Positions 8,724 to 17,317 of a DNA stretch of 64,000 bases are shown here, one piece after another. Position 1 is the first letter of the stretch, and each line of letters begins with the position of its first letter. The position numbers and the translations under genes were made by a program. A model generated the notes under the pieces. The model saw only the letters and a list, made by a program, of their open reading frames with translations, was not told the DNA's origin and made no database searches. This DNA comes from Pseudobdellovibrionaceae bacterium (lineage in GTDB: Bacteria > Bdellovibrionota > Bdellovibrionia > Bdellovibrionales > UBA1609), in the NCBI GenBank assembly GCA_947444305.1, contig CANEZP010000004.1, positions 62,001-126,000 on the forward strand, read 5' to 3'.

Positions 8724-9383
8724 ATGCAGAAGCCTTGGAGCCTTTATAATAAAGAAGACAAACTCAGGGTCGATGATCTGACCTCTGAGCAAGTCCGCAT
8801 CGTGTTGTTAGCGACCGCTTCGAAGCGGATGAGCCACTGGTACGCCTGTCAAGAAGGCGACGTACATTGGCAACCCGTCGATGCCATTCCTGAATTTTAC
8901 GAGGACGTTCGTCAAATCAAGGGCAAACCCGGTGACGACGACGACCGCGACAAAGAAGTCAGCGTCGACGAACCTTCGATCAAATTATCTGCACCCGCGG
9001 CCGCCGAAGCTCCGCCGGTAACGAAGGCCGTTCAACGCCGTCCTTTGTTCGAAGAGGCGCCCGCGGAAGCGACGTCACCGACGTTGCAAGTCGACAACGC
9101 GCGCACGAAAGAACGCCGCACCGCCCGCCGCTATCCCCGCCGTTTAGGATTTCGGATCGTGCTCGATGATCAAACCTTCAATTGCGAAACGGTCGACATT
9201 TCGATGGCCGGATTATCGCTCGAAGCGGATCTACCGGCCTGGGTTCCGCGAACCTTCGCCGCCGAGCTTTCGATGAATAAATATTCGATTAAAATTATGT
9301 GCACCAAAGTTGGTGACCGGAAATTAAAGCTTAAGGATTCCTCATCGTGGGACGTTATCCGGGCTTGGATCGTGAACTGGTAA
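8724..9383 (+). CDS. PilZ domain protein with GYF_2-like N-terminal domain
   Basis: Predicted c-di-GMP receptor. Residues 1-60 (MQKPWSLYNKEDKL to WQPVDAIPEF) resemble the GYF_2 module that often precedes PilZ in deltaproteobacteria and Bdellovibrio relatives. A low-complexity linker rich in Asp, Ala and Pro follows. The PilZ domain shows the Arg-rich binding segment RRTARRYPRR and the partner motif VDISMAGLSLE. SD-like GGGGGAA precedes the ATG. Another PilZ gene follows after 3 bases and then a cNMP-binding membrane protein, so this looks like a nucleotide second-messenger operon (8724-12157). Confidence 0.78.
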   Translation: MQKPWSLYNKEDKLRVDDLTSEQVRIVLLATASKRMSHWYACQEGDVHWQPVDAIPEFYEDVRQIKGKPGDDDDRDKEVSVDEPSIKLSAPAAAEAPPVTKAVQRRPLFEEAPAEATSPTLQVDNARTKERRTARRYPRRLGFRIVLDDQTFNCETVDISMAGLSLEADLPAWVPRTFAAELSMNKYSIKIMCTKVGDRKLKLKDSSSWDVIRAWIVNW

Positions 9384-9386
9384 GGA

Positions 9387-10100
9387 ATGTTCTGGCGTAA
9401 AGCGAAATCCTCATTCAAAAAACCTTTCGCGGTCGCCGAGCTCGCCGGCAAACTCGGCGTCGAGCGCCGTTACGCCGTCCGTATCCGATATCCCCAGATG
9501 GACTCCCCGATTTTACCGGCGGTTTACTACGGTACGCAGAAGTTGCAGATGTTCGACATTAGCGAAGGCGGCTGCTGCTTACTCGATCAATCCGAAGTTC
9601 TGGGACCTTCCATCGGCCAAGATGTTCACCTCGTCATGCATTGGCCGGGTGGCCGCAACAGCGTGCACGCGCGCATCGTTAGCCGCGTGGATGACAAGCG
9701 ACACATACAATTTTTAAATCTCCCGCAAGCGCGCGCGACGCAATTACAAACCGCGATCGCGTTTGGCACCAAAGCGCAATCGATGCGCTCAACGCTCGAG
9801 ACCGTCGATCGTGGGCCCGCGTTGGCCGCGCGTGAAGTTTGGTCTTCGGTTCACGGCCACAGCGTGGTCATCGAAGATCACATCCACCGCCTGGCCCAGA
9901 TCCTGATCGGTGATGCGCAGTACACCTTATACAAACGCGCCTGGCCCGTGAAAAACGTTTCGACCCCGCTCACCGTCGAGGAACTCGGCGGACTGATCGT
10001 TTTCCTATGCAATATCCCGCAAGCTAGCGAACTTCTTTGCGCTTTGATCGCGCACGTCGAGTTAATGAGCCCGAGTGATTACGAGGGGGCCGGCGAGTGA
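9387..10100 (+). CDS. PilZ domain protein
   Basis: Second predicted c-di-GMP-binding protein of the operon. The PilZ core lies near residues 28-115: ERRYAVRIRYP supplies the RxxxR element and FDISEGGCCLL the D/N-x-S-x-x-G element, and a beta-strand ending in HARIVSRVDDKRHIQF follows. The C-terminal 110 residues are helical and unrecognised. The ATG at 9387 has AAGGA only one base upstream, which is tight. The gene ends by overlapping the GTG start of the next gene (GTGA at 10097). Confidence 0.72.
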   Translation: MFWRKAKSSFKKPFAVAELAGKLGVERRYAVRIRYPQMDSPILPAVYYGTQKLQMFDISEGGCCLLDQSEVLGPSIGQDVHLVMHWPGGRNSVHARIVSRVDDKRHIQFLNLPQARATQLQTAIAFGTKAQSMRSTLETVDRGPALAAREVWSSVHGHSVVIEDHIHRLAQILIGDAQYTLYKRAWPVKNVSTPLTVEELGGLIVFLCNIPQASELLCALIAHVELMSPSDYEGAGE

Positions 10101-12157
10101 CTTCGAATCTCGAAAGTTTCAAGCCGAAGCTCCGCGCCGGCCGCGTGGTCCCGCAAGGATCGCGCATCATTTTCGAGACGGATAACCCGTACAACCAAGT
10201 CGTGTTGCCGATGGTCCTGGCCGATTTCGTGCTTCTTTGCAGCGGGCAATTTAGCGTGCGCGAAATCGTCGAGAAGATTTATAAAAAACAACGAGCGGTG
10301 CCGTTCAAATCCATTTTAATGGCGATTCACGTGCTTCATCAGGGTGGTTTTTTTGAGAACGGCGAAGATCTTGTTTTAAGTTCCGACCTCCGCTCATGGA
10401 TGGAGACAAAGAAGAATCGCTGGAATATCTCGTGGCGTTTCGGCCAACGAATCGTTTCCGAGAAACGCTCGCCCACGACATATTACGCCGCCACTTTGGT
10501 CACGCTGATCGCCTCGCTCTTTGGCTTGCAGCTTTTCCCCGCGTCGCCGCTCGGTTTGATCGAAAATTGGATCTACGAATTAGATAAATTTGAGGCGATC
10601 GGGCGCCTGTTGCTCGCAAGTTCGATCATTCTCTCGGTTAAGTACGTTCTGCGAGGCTGGCAATTGCTGCTGTTGACCGGCAAAGCTTATAACGTTTCCT
10701 TACGGTTAAGTTTCTGCGGTCTTTATCTTCACGTCGGCAACGAGGCGAACGATCTTTTCGAGAATCGTTTGTACACGACGATGTTCTACGTCAGTCAAAT
10801 CCTGATGCCGTGGGCTTTTACGTTCGCGGCTTCTTTCTTCGTAAGCAGCGGCACCCTTGAATTGCTCTTGCCGGTCACCATTGCGCTCACGTTCTGGGAC
10901 ACGAACCCGTTCGTCAAAAGCGACGGCTTGCGCTTAATTCAATCTTTGATGTTGTCGAACGATCGCGACGTGGCGTCTTGGCATTTCGAAAGCAATCAGT
11001 TAATCGATTCGATTAGCCCCGAACAACGCCGGCAGGATCTCGATTTTGCCCGCATCTGCGCCATCTGGGGCGCGGTCTGGCTCTTGGTCTCGTTCACGAT
11101 TTTGCACGAGAGCGCGATCCATTTCGGACCCTCCGTCCTTAGAAAAATCACGTCTTTATCCCCCGCTTCGATCATCCCCGCTTTAGGTTTGATATTCTGG
11201 CTCGCGGCTTTATTTATGGTGGTGCAAGCCCTGATCGAAACCGTGGCCGCGACTTTGGTGCGCCCGTATTCGCGAAAGTTAACCGATCGTCTGCGGCGCC
11301 TACGCAAACACGGGCGCAACGAATGGGACGCCGGCGCGGTCCACACGAAGATCGAAGGTTTGCCGCTGTTCTCGCATTTTCACGAGAAACAATTGTCGAT
11401 GATCATCGCCAACTCGGAAGTCGTCGAGCACCCGCCCGGCATCACCATCATCCGGCAAGGTGATCCTTCTCGTGAACTTTTCGTTTTACTCGATGGTGAA
11501 ATTGAAGTGTTTCGTTCGGGCCGCCACGGCGGTGACGAATGGGTTACGGAGCTCGTCGCGGTCTCGGTTTTCGGTGAAGCCGCGCTTGTTGATGAACTGC
11601 CGCGCACCGCGCGCGTCGTAAGCAAAAGCAGAGCTTTCGTCTTGCGCGTACCCGTCCAAATCCTACGTCAAGCCGCCGAAGAAGCGAAATCGATCCGCTA
11701 CCTCGAAGACTTCCGCAATGCCATCTTGGTGAATCAGTTTTTTGCTTCGAGCCCGGTGTTCAGAAGCCTTAGCCCCGAATCAATTGATTTTTTATCCCGC
11801 CGTGGAAGCCTCGAATACTTTGACCGCGGCCAAACCGTATTTTCCCAAGGCGATATCGGCGACAGTCTTTACCTCATTCTGCGCGGCTCGGTGAACGTAG
11901 CCGTTCACCAAACGTCGATCAAAGATTTAAGCCAGGGCAACTTCTTCGGCGAGATTTCATTAATCGCGAATATTCCCCGCACGGCCTCGATCTTAGCCCT
12001 TGAACCGAGCGTACTTTTTAAGATCTCGGCCGACTCATTTTGGGAAGTCCTGGTCCAGCATATCGACCTCGGCGTATTCATCGAAACCGTCAGCGAAAGC
12101 CGCCTGCGCGAAGACCTTGAGATTGCGCCCTTGATGAAGACCGGCTCCGATTCGTAA
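10097..12157 (+). CDS. Membrane protein: PqqD-like start, M50-like core without HExxH, two cNMP-binding domains
   Basis: A 686-residue inner-membrane protein. Residues 1-95 look like the PqqD-like N-terminus seen on peptide-export M50 proteins. Several membrane segments follow. Where M50 site-2 proteases have HExxH, the sequence reads YVLRGWQLLLLTGKAYN, with no His or Glu pair. The second M50 motif is kept in form, as NPFVKSDG (about residue 270; NPxxxxDG). The C-terminal half has two cNMP-binding folds, GDPSRELFVLLDGEIEV...FGEAALVDE and GDIGDSLYLILRGSVNV...FFGEISLIAN. A ligand-gated, non-proteolytic membrane scaffold or sensor is inferred. It is coupled to the PilZ genes. Confidence 0.62.
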   Translation: MTSNLESFKPKLRAGRVVPQGSRIIFETDNPYNQVVLPMVLADFVLLCSGQFSVREIVEKIYKKQRAVPFKSILMAIHVLHQGGFFENGEDLVLSSDLRSWMETKKNRWNISWRFGQRIVSEKRSPTTYYAATLVTLIASLFGLQLFPASPLGLIENWIYELDKFEAIGRLLLASSIILSVKYVLRGWQLLLLTGKAYNVSLRLSFCGLYLHVGNEANDLFENRLYTTMFYVSQILMPWAFTFAASFFVSSGTLELLLPVTIALTFWDTNPFVKSDGLRLIQSLMLSNDRDVASWHFESNQLIDSISPEQRRQDLDFARICAIWGAVWLLVSFTILHESAIHFGPSVLRKITSLSPASIIPALGLIFWLAALFMVVQALIETVAATLVRPYSRKLTDRLRRLRKHGRNEWDAGAVHTKIEGLPLFSHFHEKQLSMIIANSEVVEHPPGITIIRQGDPSRELFVLLDGEIEVFRSGRHGGDEWVTELVAVSVFGEAALVDELPRTARVVSKSRAFVLRVPVQILRQAAEEAKSIRYLEDFRNAILVNQFFASSPVFRSLSPESIDFLSRRGSLEYFDRGQTVFSQGDIGDSLYLILRGSVNVAVHQTSIKDLSQGNFFGEISLIANIPRTASILALEPSVLFKISADSFWEVLVQHIDLGVFIETVSESRLREDLEIAPLMKTGSDS

Positions 12158-12264
12158 TGAGACGGGCCGTCCGGAAAACATACGGATTCCAGACTTTTAA
12201 AGCCTTCGCGTGATAGCCTAAACAAGGTCCCAGATGCCCGATTCCATTCAAGGAGCGCCCTTTG

Positions 12265-13875
12265 ATGCGATCTGTTCGCCGCTACGTGATTCCTTTGATT
12301 TCGCTTCTCGCGGTTCCTTTCGTTTACAATTCTTGTCAGGGTGGTCTGCTCGGCGGCAAAGGCTATAAAGCGGCCGGCGCCGCGCTCGCGCAATGCAAGG
12401 CCGGTATGGAAAACGGCGTGCCTAGGAAAATGGAATTCAACGATGCCGTTCCGCCCGGTGCCTTCGCCAACAAAAAAGTTATGCTGCGTGAAGATCAAGA
12501 CAACAGCGGCACGCAATCGAAAGCGAGCGGCCCCGTTCTGGTCGCGGCCGGCAAAAGCTTAGGGATCATTCTAAATAACAGCTGCTTACAAGAAAGCTCG
12601 GGGCAGTTTGATTCGACCGTAATTACGAAGGCCGCTTTGGCTTCGGGCGGCGTTATTCCCGGGTTAGACCGCCAGGCTTACGAATGGACTCTTGATCGCG
12701 ACTATACCGATAGCGAGATCGAAGTCATGGCCGCGGCCGAGGTTTGCGTCGAAGGCATTTCGTGGAACCGTGAATATAAAATCCAAGCGGTATTCAACGA
12801 CGCGGCGATGGCCAGCCAAACGCACTTGACCGCAATCCGCGCTAAAGAATCTTACGACTCGTTCTACAATGCGGGCGGCGGCATGGCCTTAACGGGCTCG
12901 CTCGCGAACGCGACGGTTGTCGCGGTCGTCGATACGGGCGTTGATTGGAATCATCCGGATTTAAAAAACAATATGTGGGCGCACACGAACGGCGTGGGAA
13001 TCGATATCACCACCGTCAATACGGCGAACGTCGATTATAACCCGATGGATGTCTCCGGCATCGGCCACGGCACGCACGTCTCGGGCGTGATCGGCGCCGT
13101 AAGCAATAACGGCATCGGCATCGTGGGCACCATGCCCTACCGCGCGCGCATCATGGCGATCAAACTCTTTAAGCGTGAAGCGAACGGCGAGCTCTCGACC
13201 ACTTCGCAATTCTTTTACAACGCGGTCAAGTTCGCCTACATGAACGGCGCGAGCGTAATTAACTTGAGTCTCGGTGCGGTCGGCGCCGGTGCCTCAACCG
13301 ATTCTTTAGCGATGGCCGCGGTCACCGAGGCCGTTCAGCACGGCAGCTTCGTGACGGTGGTGATCGGTAACGCCGACGGCGGTGGCAACGGACAAGTGGT
13401 CGACGGCACCACCTTCTCGTCGATCCCCGGTCAATACGCAACGATGGACGGCGTGATCGGAGTCGGCTCTTTCGACGCGCTCACCGGAAATAAAAGTTAT
13501 TTCAGTCATTACAGCACAACGTTCGTGGAAATGGGCGGACCCGGCGCCGAGCAAGGCGCGACGGGAATTTACTCGACGCTGCCGACCTCGCTTAATTCCT
13601 ACGGCCGCCTCGCCGGCACCTCGCAGGCCGCGCCCGTCGTTTCGGCCGCCGCCGCCATGACTTACGGAATTATCAAGGAAGCTTACGGCACGCCGCCCAC
13701 GCCCGCCGAAGTTGAACGCTTACTCAAGGCCTCGGCCATCAAAAGCCAAGCCCTGGCGCCTTACTTCAAAGACGGCAACCGCATTGATCTCGTCACGTTG
13801 GTGCAAAAAATTAATAACGAATATCCCAACACGCGGTCGACCAGTACGGCGAGCATCATCAATCCCTGCTTCTAA
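12265..13875 (+). CDS. Exported subtilisin-like serine protease (S8)
   Basis: Subtilase of 536 residues. The catalytic triad is complete: VVAVVDTGVDWNHPDL (Asp), GHGTHVSGVIGA (His) and LAGTSQAAPVVSAAAA (Ser). The N-terminus MRSVRRYVIPLISLLAVPF is a signal sequence; a Cys follows in YNSCQGG, so it may be a lipoprotein, though the lipobox is not canonical. The 150 residues before the triad region are probably a propeptide or extra domain. A TTG lies just before the ATG; ATG 12265 is chosen, with AAGGAG about 11 bases upstream. It overlaps the stop of the convergent gene at 13872 by 4 bases. Confidence 0.85.
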   Translation: MRSVRRYVIPLISLLAVPFVYNSCQGGLLGGKGYKAAGAALAQCKAGMENGVPRKMEFNDAVPPGAFANKKVMLREDQDNSGTQSKASGPVLVAAGKSLGIILNNSCLQESSGQFDSTVITKAALASGGVIPGLDRQAYEWTLDRDYTDSEIEVMAAAEVCVEGISWNREYKIQAVFNDAAMASQTHLTAIRAKESYDSFYNAGGGMALTGSLANATVVAVVDTGVDWNHPDLKNNMWAHTNGVGIDITTVNTANVDYNPMDVSGIGHGTHVSGVIGAVSNNGIGIVGTMPYRARIMAIKLFKREANGELSTTSQFFYNAVKFAYMNGASVINLSLGAVGAGASTDSLAMAAVTEAVQHGSFVTVVIGNADGGGNGQVVDGTTFSSIPGQYATMDGVIGVGSFDALTGNKSYFSHYSTTFVEMGGPGAEQGATGIYSTLPTSLNSYGRLAGTSQAAPVVSAAAAMTYGIIKEAYGTPPTPAEVERLLKASAIKSQALAPYFKDGNRIDLVTLVQKINNEYPNTRSTSTASIINPCF

Positions 13876-14189
13876 CGCCGGGCCTCGAGTCCGTCGCCGC
13901 GGATAAGGTGCACTTCCGAAACCGCGGCCCCGCATCGAACAAGCTCGTCATAAATCCAAGCGCAGATATTCGCGGTCGACGGATCGCCGATCACGCCGGC
14001 ATCTATCCCCAGTAAACGATGATCGATTTGTTTAAGCACCGCCGCCAAGATTTTCTCGGCCCCCGCGGGCCCGTCGCCCCTAAATTTCGCGAAGACCTGA
14101 TAGTTGAAGCCCCGCCCGTAAGCGCCGGGATCGCTTCCGCTTTTTTGTCCGACGGCAATGTGTTTACTGTAGATTATTTCGACCGGCAT
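13872..14189 (-). CDS. PTPS/QueD-like protein lacking the zinc-binding histidines
   Basis: A 105-residue protein resembling 6-pyruvoyl-tetrahydropterin synthase/QueD, which is usually 120 residues or more. The C-terminal half is PTPS-like: LKQIDHRLLGIDA, DPSTANICAWIYDEL (compare N-P-T-x-E-N) and VSEVHLIRGDGLEARR with the Glu that binds the pterin. The zinc site is absent: the HGHNY motif is replaced by GRGFNY, and the first His segment and the catalytic Cys are missing. It is therefore unlikely to be a standard queuosine-pathway enzyme. It may be a paralogue with a changed role. No pre-Q0 genes lie nearby. Confidence 0.5.
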   Translation of the reverse strand: MPVEIIYSKHIAVGQKSGSDPGAYGRGFNYQVFAKFRGDGPAGAEKILAAVLKQIDHRLLGIDAGVIGDPSTANICAWIYDELVRCGAAVSEVHLIRGDGLEARR

Positions 14190-14237
14190 GGCGCTTGGCT
14201 ATCACGAGGTTTGACTGAGGTCCAGAGGTGCTCCACA

Positions 14238-15173
14238 ATGCGAAACATGCTCCATTTATTTTTATGCCTAAGCCTGATCTCTATATCCACGTTTGCGTTC
14301 GCCGACGAACCGGGCGCCGCCTCCGGTTCCGCACCCGCCTCCGCGGCCGTAATTCCCGTATCGCCCGCGTCTACGAAACCGCTGCCTATTCAGGAACTTT
14401 GTTTTGAACACCTCAAAGCGATGCCGGGCACGGTCAGCGATGCCGACGTAAAAGCCGCGTGCGCCAACGTAAAACAGCTTGAGGGCTGCGTAAGCCACGA
14501 CGGTACGCCCATCTACCATTTCGAAAAAATCGGGACCGATAAAAATCCGAAGAAGATTTTTGCCAAGGCCCTGATCCACGGCGACGAAGGCTTAAGCGGC
14601 AACGTCGCGCGCGCGTGGATGCTTCGCTTGCAAAAGATCGATCCGCGTAACACTTGGCGCGTGATGCCCGTAACGAATCCCGACGGCTGGAAGCTTAAGA
14701 CCCGCACCAATGCCCGCGGCGTTGATTTAAACCGTAATTTTCCCACCAAAGATTGGGCCGACAACGCGCAAAAATACTGGGTCAAAAATATGAAGTCGGA
14801 TCCCCGCCGCAACCCGGGGCCGGATGGCGCGAGTGAAATTGAGACCCGCTGTTTGATCAAACACTTTGACGAATTTAAACCGGACTTCTTGATCTCCGTG
14901 CACATTCCGCTGGGTGTTCTCGACTTCGACGGACCGAAGGTAAAGCCGCCGCCGAAGTTTTCGCCGCTGCCGTGGCAAGCGCTGGGTAATTTTCCGGGCA
15001 GTCTCGGCCGCTACATGTGGGCCGATCGTAAGGTCCCGGTGCTTACGATAGAACTTAAAGGCAACGAAGACATAAAAAAACTTGAAGCGTTCGACAAGCT
15101 CCAAGACATTTCGGGCACGGTCGCGATCCAGGCCGATCAGCTCAATAAAAAAGATAAAATCAAAGCGCAATAA
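14238..15173 (+). CDS. Exported M14 zinc carboxypeptidase, MpaA-like
   Basis: M14-family carboxypeptidase/amidase, closest in motifs to murein tripeptide amidase MpaA, but with a signal peptide (MRNMLHLFLCLSLISIST to FAFA, cleavage near residue 22). Zinc motif ALIHGDEG (HxxE), then TNPDGWKLKTRTNARGVDLN and NFP, the third ligand in LISVHIPLG and the catalytic Glu in VLTIELKG. A periplasmic role on DAP-containing muropeptides is inferred. The frame extends back to 14019, but the ATG at 14238 gives the signal peptide. The last 14 bases overlap the convergent apt gene. Confidence 0.78.
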   Translation: MRNMLHLFLCLSLISISTFAFADEPGAASGSAPASAAVIPVSPASTKPLPIQELCFEHLKAMPGTVSDADVKAACANVKQLEGCVSHDGTPIYHFEKIGTDKNPKKIFAKALIHGDEGLSGNVARAWMLRLQKIDPRNTWRVMPVTNPDGWKLKTRTNARGVDLNRNFPTKDWADNAQKYWVKNMKSDPRRNPGPDGASEIETRCLIKHFDEFKPDFLISVHIPLGVLDFDGPKVKPPPKFSPLPWQALGNFPGSLGRYMWADRKVPVLTIELKGNEDIKKLEAFDKLQDISGTVAIQADQLNKKDKIKAQ

Positions 15174-15711
15174 GCGAAGCGACGGGCGCGCGCAACTTCG
15201 CGCGGCCTTTTAAAAATCCGAGCTCCATTAAAAGCGCGAATCCGCTGACCGAAGCACCGCTCTGCGAACACAAAATCTCGGCCGCTTGCGCCGTTCCGCC
15301 CGTGGCGAGAATGTCGTCTACGATGCAAACTTGATCCCCGGCGCTTAAGGCACCGTCGTGCATTTGCAAAGTGTCTTTTCCGTATTCAAGCGCATAGGAG
15401 TGGCTAATTGTTTTACGCGGAAGTTTGCCGGGCTTTCGGATTAAAACCATGCCCAGCCCGAGTTTCATCGCCACGGCGGAACCGAGGATAAAACCCCGGC
15501 TTTCGATCGCCGCGAGTTTGGTCGTGCCGTTGGGCACGAGCGCCGCGAGATGCGAAGCCAGTGAATCAAACGCAAACGGGTCTTCGAGTAATGGCGTAAT
15601 GTCTTTGAACTAGATGCCCGGCTTCGGAAAATCCGGGACGTCTAAGATCTTCGTTTCAAGTTCGGCCACGGTAAAGCGCTCAGCCCCCCGCGCGCCTAAC
15701 TCTACGGTCAA
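15160..15711 (-). pseudogene. apt: Adenine phosphoribosyltransferase with an in-frame TAG
   Basis: Reading the minus strand from TTG 15711 gives a full-length APRT of about 183 codons, interrupted only by TAG at 15612-15610. Upstream of it stands ILDVPDFPKPGI; directly after it FKDITPLLEDPFAF, then AAIESRGFILG, the PRPP site VCIVDDILATGGTAQAA and the family C-terminus. The stop therefore falls inside the invariant PGIxFKDITPLL block, at the variable x position. No other damage is visible. The TTG overlaps the TGA of the upstream lipoprotein (TTGA), which supports it as the start. An internal GTG at 15537 would lack the first third of the enzyme. Possibilities: young nonsense mutation, suppressed amber codon, or sequence error. 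Confidence 0.8.
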
Positions 15712-16166
15712 TCGAAGCTCCACTTTTTGAAGCCCTTAGCTTCCGCGGCTTTCAAATACTTCGCGGAAATTTCGTAGACATTGGCCTGACCCGTGATCGA
15801 CCCGCAAACCTGGATGTGCATCAAACCATCGGGCTTTTTCGCACTCGAAAGAATGGCGATCCCGTTGAGCTCTTTCGCCATCGTCTCGAGCGGAATGGCT
15901 TTCCCCATCCCGCACTGAAGGCTGCCGTCGTACTTATAAACGAAGGTGCGGTCCGTACTTTTTGTCACGTTGCTCGAATTATCCCCCGCTTCAACCGGCG
16001 TTGCGGCACCGGGCGCCTCCGACTTACGCCGGCAATGCCCTTGCGTACACGCCACAAACGCCAACCCAACAACCAAAGACACAACCAACCGCACGAATTT
16101 CGCAAAGCCGACCGCGCTCGGCCGACTCAATATCAGGAGGCCGGCCGCTCCCGGCCGACTCGACAT
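15708..16166 (-). CDS. Small lipoprotein of unknown function
   Basis: About 152 residues. An N-terminal region with a repeated SRPxAxG element (MSSRPGAAGLLILSRPSAVG) leads to a hydrophobic stretch and lipobox (VGLAFVACTQG). The mature part has a Ser/Thr linker and a C-terminal domain with two Cys (LQCGMG, IQVCGS) that might form a disulphide. I do not recognise the family. ATG 16166 shares its A with the bamB stop (TGATG); the frame is open to another ATG at 16184. Its TGA overlaps the TTG start of apt. Confidence 0.6.
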   Translation of the reverse strand: MSSRPGAAGLLILSRPSAVGFAKFVRLVVSLVVGLAFVACTQGHCRRKSEAPGAATPVEAGDNSSNVTKSTDRTFVYKYDGSLQCGMGKAIPLETMAKELNGIAILSSAKKPDGLMHIQVCGSITGQANVYEISAKYLKAAEAKGFKKWSFD

Positions 16167-17317
16167 CAATCTTCCCATGGCCAATCCCTCACGTGTTTTC
16201 GCCAGCTCACTTTGAGCGCATACAGATTCGCATCGTGCGACATGAAATAAACTTCGCCCTTCTTGGGCTCGACCGTTGCGCGTGAAGTGACGCCGCGACC
16301 GGGGGCAAATTCACCGAGCAATTCGCCGTTCCTCGTGTCGAGAAAGCGGAGCGCCCCCGACATTTCACCGACGATGACGACATTCTTAAACAAGACCGGC
16401 GCGGTGCCGATACCGCGGGGATTCTCTTTGCTCCACAAAATTTTGCCCGAAGCTTTGTCAACCGACATCGTTTTACCCGAAGTCGACGAGAAATAAAGAT
16501 TGTTGCCGGCGATTTGCACCTGCTCGTAGCCACCGTCGTCGATCGTCCAAACGATGCGGCCGTCGGCTAAATTGAGGGCGTAAAGCGAGCCGTCGTAGCT
16601 CGAGGCGTAGACCATCGTACCATCGATGACCGGCGTGGCGTCTACGTCGCGAAACCGTTTGTTGCGATTCAAGTTCGCTTCCCAAACAACGGTGCCCGAA
16701 GTTTTATTCAATGCGACCAAGGCGCCGTCGGAAAATCCGATAAGAACCAAGTCCCCCGCCAGTGCGGGTTGCGAACCGCCGCGTACCGACAGATTGCTGG
16801 CTTCACGGCGATTATAGAGCCACAAAAGTTTGCCGGTTTTCGCGTCAAGGGCGTGGGCGACGTTGTTGCCGCCGAGCACGTAAACGATTCCGTTTTTAAC
16901 GAGCGGCTCGGCCAGGCCTTCGGCTTTGAGCGGATAAGTCCAAAGCATCGCGCCGTTTTCGGGTTGGAGAGCATAAAGTTGGCCGTCACCGCCGCCGAAG
17001 TACAAAACGCCCTCGGCCAGTTCGGCGCCGCCTTCGACGCCGTCTTTAACGTCGAAGCGCCAAACTTGGCTAGCCGTCCTTCGGTCGTAAGCCGAGATTC
17101 CGTCGATCGAATTTGCGGCAAAGATCATGTTGTCCGTCACCACGGGTGCGAAGCGGTGGATACGGCGGCCCTGAAGGTATTCGCGCTGAAGGGTTGAACG
17201 GGTCCAACGTTTTTCGACCACAAATTTATTAGGCGCGCGCTTGAGCGACGAACAAGCACCGAGCGCCAACGGCAATCCAAGAAACAGGGTAATTCGAGCG
17301 ATCAATTTCATCTTCAT
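16166..17317 (-). CDS. bamB: Outer membrane assembly lipoprotein BamB
   Basis: Lipoprotein subunit of the BAM complex that inserts beta-barrel proteins into the outer membrane. It has a signal with lipobox LALGACSS (Cys about residue 22) and an eight-bladed PQQ-type propeller seen as repeated blade motifs such as ISAYDRRTASQVWRFDV, LYALQPENGAMLWTYPL, AHALDAKTGKLLWLYN and LYALNLADGRIVWTIDD. Length 383 fits. The gene directly upstream is yfgM, the same neighbour as in E. coli, with a 4-base overlap; this strengthens the call. Confidence 0.88.
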   Translation of the reverse strand: MKMKLIARITLFLGLPLALGACSSLKRAPNKFVVEKRWTRSTLQREYLQGRRIHRFAPVVTDNMIFAANSIDGISAYDRRTASQVWRFDVKDGVEGGAELAEGVLYFGGGDGQLYALQPENGAMLWTYPLKAEGLAEPLVKNGIVYVLGGNNVAHALDAKTGKLLWLYNRREASNLSVRGGSQPALAGDLVLIGFSDGALVALNKTSGTVVWEANLNRNKRFRDVDATPVIDGTMVYASSYDGSLYALNLADGRIVWTIDDGGYEQVQIAGNNLYFSSTSGKTMSVDKASGKILWSKENPRGIGTAPVLFKNVVIVGEMSGALRFLDTRNGELLGEFAPGRGVTSRATVEPKKGEVYFMSHDANLYALKVSWRKHVRDWPWED

